Source of the DNA: Sporosarcina sp. FSL K6-1522
GTDB taxonomy: Bacteria > Bacillota > Bacilli > Bacillales_A > Planococcaceae
Reading direction: 5' to 3'
Length of the DNA stretch: 64,000 nt
NCBI RefSeq assembly: GCF_038622445.1
Contig: NZ_CP152019.1
Coordinates: 4,004,501 to 4,068,500 of the forward strand
Shown: positions 63,227 through 64,000 of the stretch, one piece after another
Layout: every line of letters starts with the position of its first letter
Position numbering within the stretch: position 1 is the first letter of the stretch
Translations under genes and position numbers: made by a program
The notes under the pieces: generated by a model
Told to the model about the DNA's origin: nothing
The model's database searches: none
Seen by the model: the letters and a program-made list of their open reading frames with translations, nothing else

Positions 63227-64000
63227 TTGAAACCACATTTAATCGTCCTCGATCTTGACGGGACTTTACTGACCGACGAAAAAGTCATTTCCGAAAAAAC
63301 GATACAGACGCTAAAACAAGCAGAAGCGCAAGGCCATCATATTATGATTGCAACGGGTAGACCATATCGCGCAAGTGAAGTGTACTACCGTCAACTCGGC
63401 TTAACAACACCGATTGTCAATTTCAACGGCGCATTCGTCCACCATCCTGGTAATCGCTCTTGGCAAACAATTCATGAGACCATTTCGTTGCCTGTTGTCA
63501 AAGAAGTTATCGATGCTATGCAGCCATTTTCGGTCCATAACATTGTTGCCGAAGTCATGGATGATGTATACATGCATTATCATGATGAAAAACTGCTCGA
63601 TATTTTCGGCTTTGGTAATCCGATCATTACGCAAGGTGACATTCGACAATATTTACAAGTGAACCCAACAAGTTTACTCATTCAAGCGAACGAAAATACT
63701 GTCGATCCGATTCGCCGCCATCTTGCGGATGTTCATGCGGAGGTCATTGACCATAGACGCTGGGGTGCTCCTTGGCATGTTATTGAAATCGTGCGACACG
63801 GTTTGAATAAAGCCGTTGGGATTTCCCACGTCTCCAAATGGATGGACATTCCGCGCGAGCGCATCATTGCGTTTGGTGATGAAGACAACGACCTCGAAAT
63901 GATTGACTATGCAGGCGTCGGCGTCGCGATGGGCAACGGCATCGACAGACTGAAATCCATTGCCGACGAAGTGACATTGACAAATAACGAAGATGGCATT
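63227..64000 (+). CDS. yitU: Cof-type HAD phosphatase (YitU-like), 3' end outside the window
   Basis: The reading frame is open to the window edge (258 codons visible). It starts at a TTG behind AAGGGGGA. The HAD motifs are DLDGTLLTDEK (nucleophile Asp at about 8), ATGRPYR (motif II), a Cof-type C2 cap, and GDEDNDLEMIDYAGVGVAMGNG (about 218-239, motif IV). In B. subtilis YitU dephosphorylates a riboflavin-pathway intermediate, and the yitU-yitV-yitW grouping is conserved. Only a few tens of residues should be missing. Confidence 0.92.
   Translation, partial: MKPHLIVLDLDGTLLTDEKVISEKTIQTLKQAEAQGHHIMIATGRPYRASEVYYRQLGLTTPIVNFNGAFVHHPGNRSWQTIHETISLPVVKEVIDAMQPFSVHNIVAEVMDDVYMHYHDEKLLDIFGFGNPIITQGDIRQYLQVNPTSLLIQANENTVDPIRRHLADVHAEVIDHRRWGAPWHVIEIVRHGLNKAVGISHVSKWMDIPRERIIAFGDEDNDLEMIDYAGVGVAMGNGIDRLKSIADEVTLTNNEDGI

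Overview
The window looks like a chromosomal segment of an endospore-forming Bacillales bacterium, most likely a Planococcaceae member related to Sporosarcina or Lysinibacillus. This is inferred from spore genes (spoVAC/AD/AE, spoVIF, yjcZ-type, cotY/Z, cotO), the spx/mecA/spxH/coiA block in Bacillus subtilis order, a tryptophan T-box, a RoxS/RsaE small RNA, and FapR, CtsR and cre-type operators. No rRNA, tRNA, CRISPR array, transposase or prophage block was seen.

Layout. (1) 1-486: 5' part of an amidase gene cut by the window edge. (2) 664-21576: nineteen codirectional minus-strand genes forming a large acyl-CoA catabolic island: a biotin-dependent acyl-CoA carboxylase in three separate pieces, a split AtuA-type protein, two acyl-CoA dehydrogenases, two enoyl-CoA hydratases, a MaoC hydratase, a DUF169 protein, five AMP-forming acyl-CoA ligases, a sodium:solute symporter and an NPD-family flavoprotein. 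It is headed by a -24/-12 (sigma-54) promoter and faces a divergent gene for a CBS-PAS-PAS-AAA+-Fis activator (21864-24005). (3) 24087-27713: a TAXI-type TRAP transporter operon with a DUF1850 gene and an upstream cre box. (4) 27897-34870: yutG, yjcH-yjcG-yjcF and a spore cluster (spoVIF, a YjcZ-type peptide, yhcN-like lipoprotein-spoVAC-spoVAD-spoVAE, cotY/Z, cotO). (5) 35045-47174: mgtE, prpE, yjbO-nadK-yjbM-yjbL, yjbJ-yjbI-spxH, roxS, pepF, coiA, mecA, spx. (6) 47592-53940: oppABCDF. (7) 54132-58885: DUF3899 gene, T-box-trpS, fabH-fabF under a FapR site, yjzD-like. (8) 58973-64000: an N-domain-less clpB behind a CtsR box, an rraA-like gene, yitW, yitV and the 5' part of yitU.

How it works together. 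The island reads as a substrate-induced pathway: uptake by the SSS symporter and possibly the TRAP system, CoA activation by several ligases, alpha-beta dehydrogenation, biotin-dependent carboxylation of an enoyl-CoA, hydration, and cleavage. No HMG-CoA lyase is present and the AtuA pair sits where one would be expected. This resembles acyclic-terpene or branched-chain acyl degradation, but the substrate cannot be read from sequence.

The rest is mainly core Bacillales gene content. Two repeat phenomena stand out: four copies of a 98-171 bp element with terminal inverted repeats (three in and around the opp operon, one beside mgtE), and a six-unit 21-bp tandem repeat between trpS and fabF.
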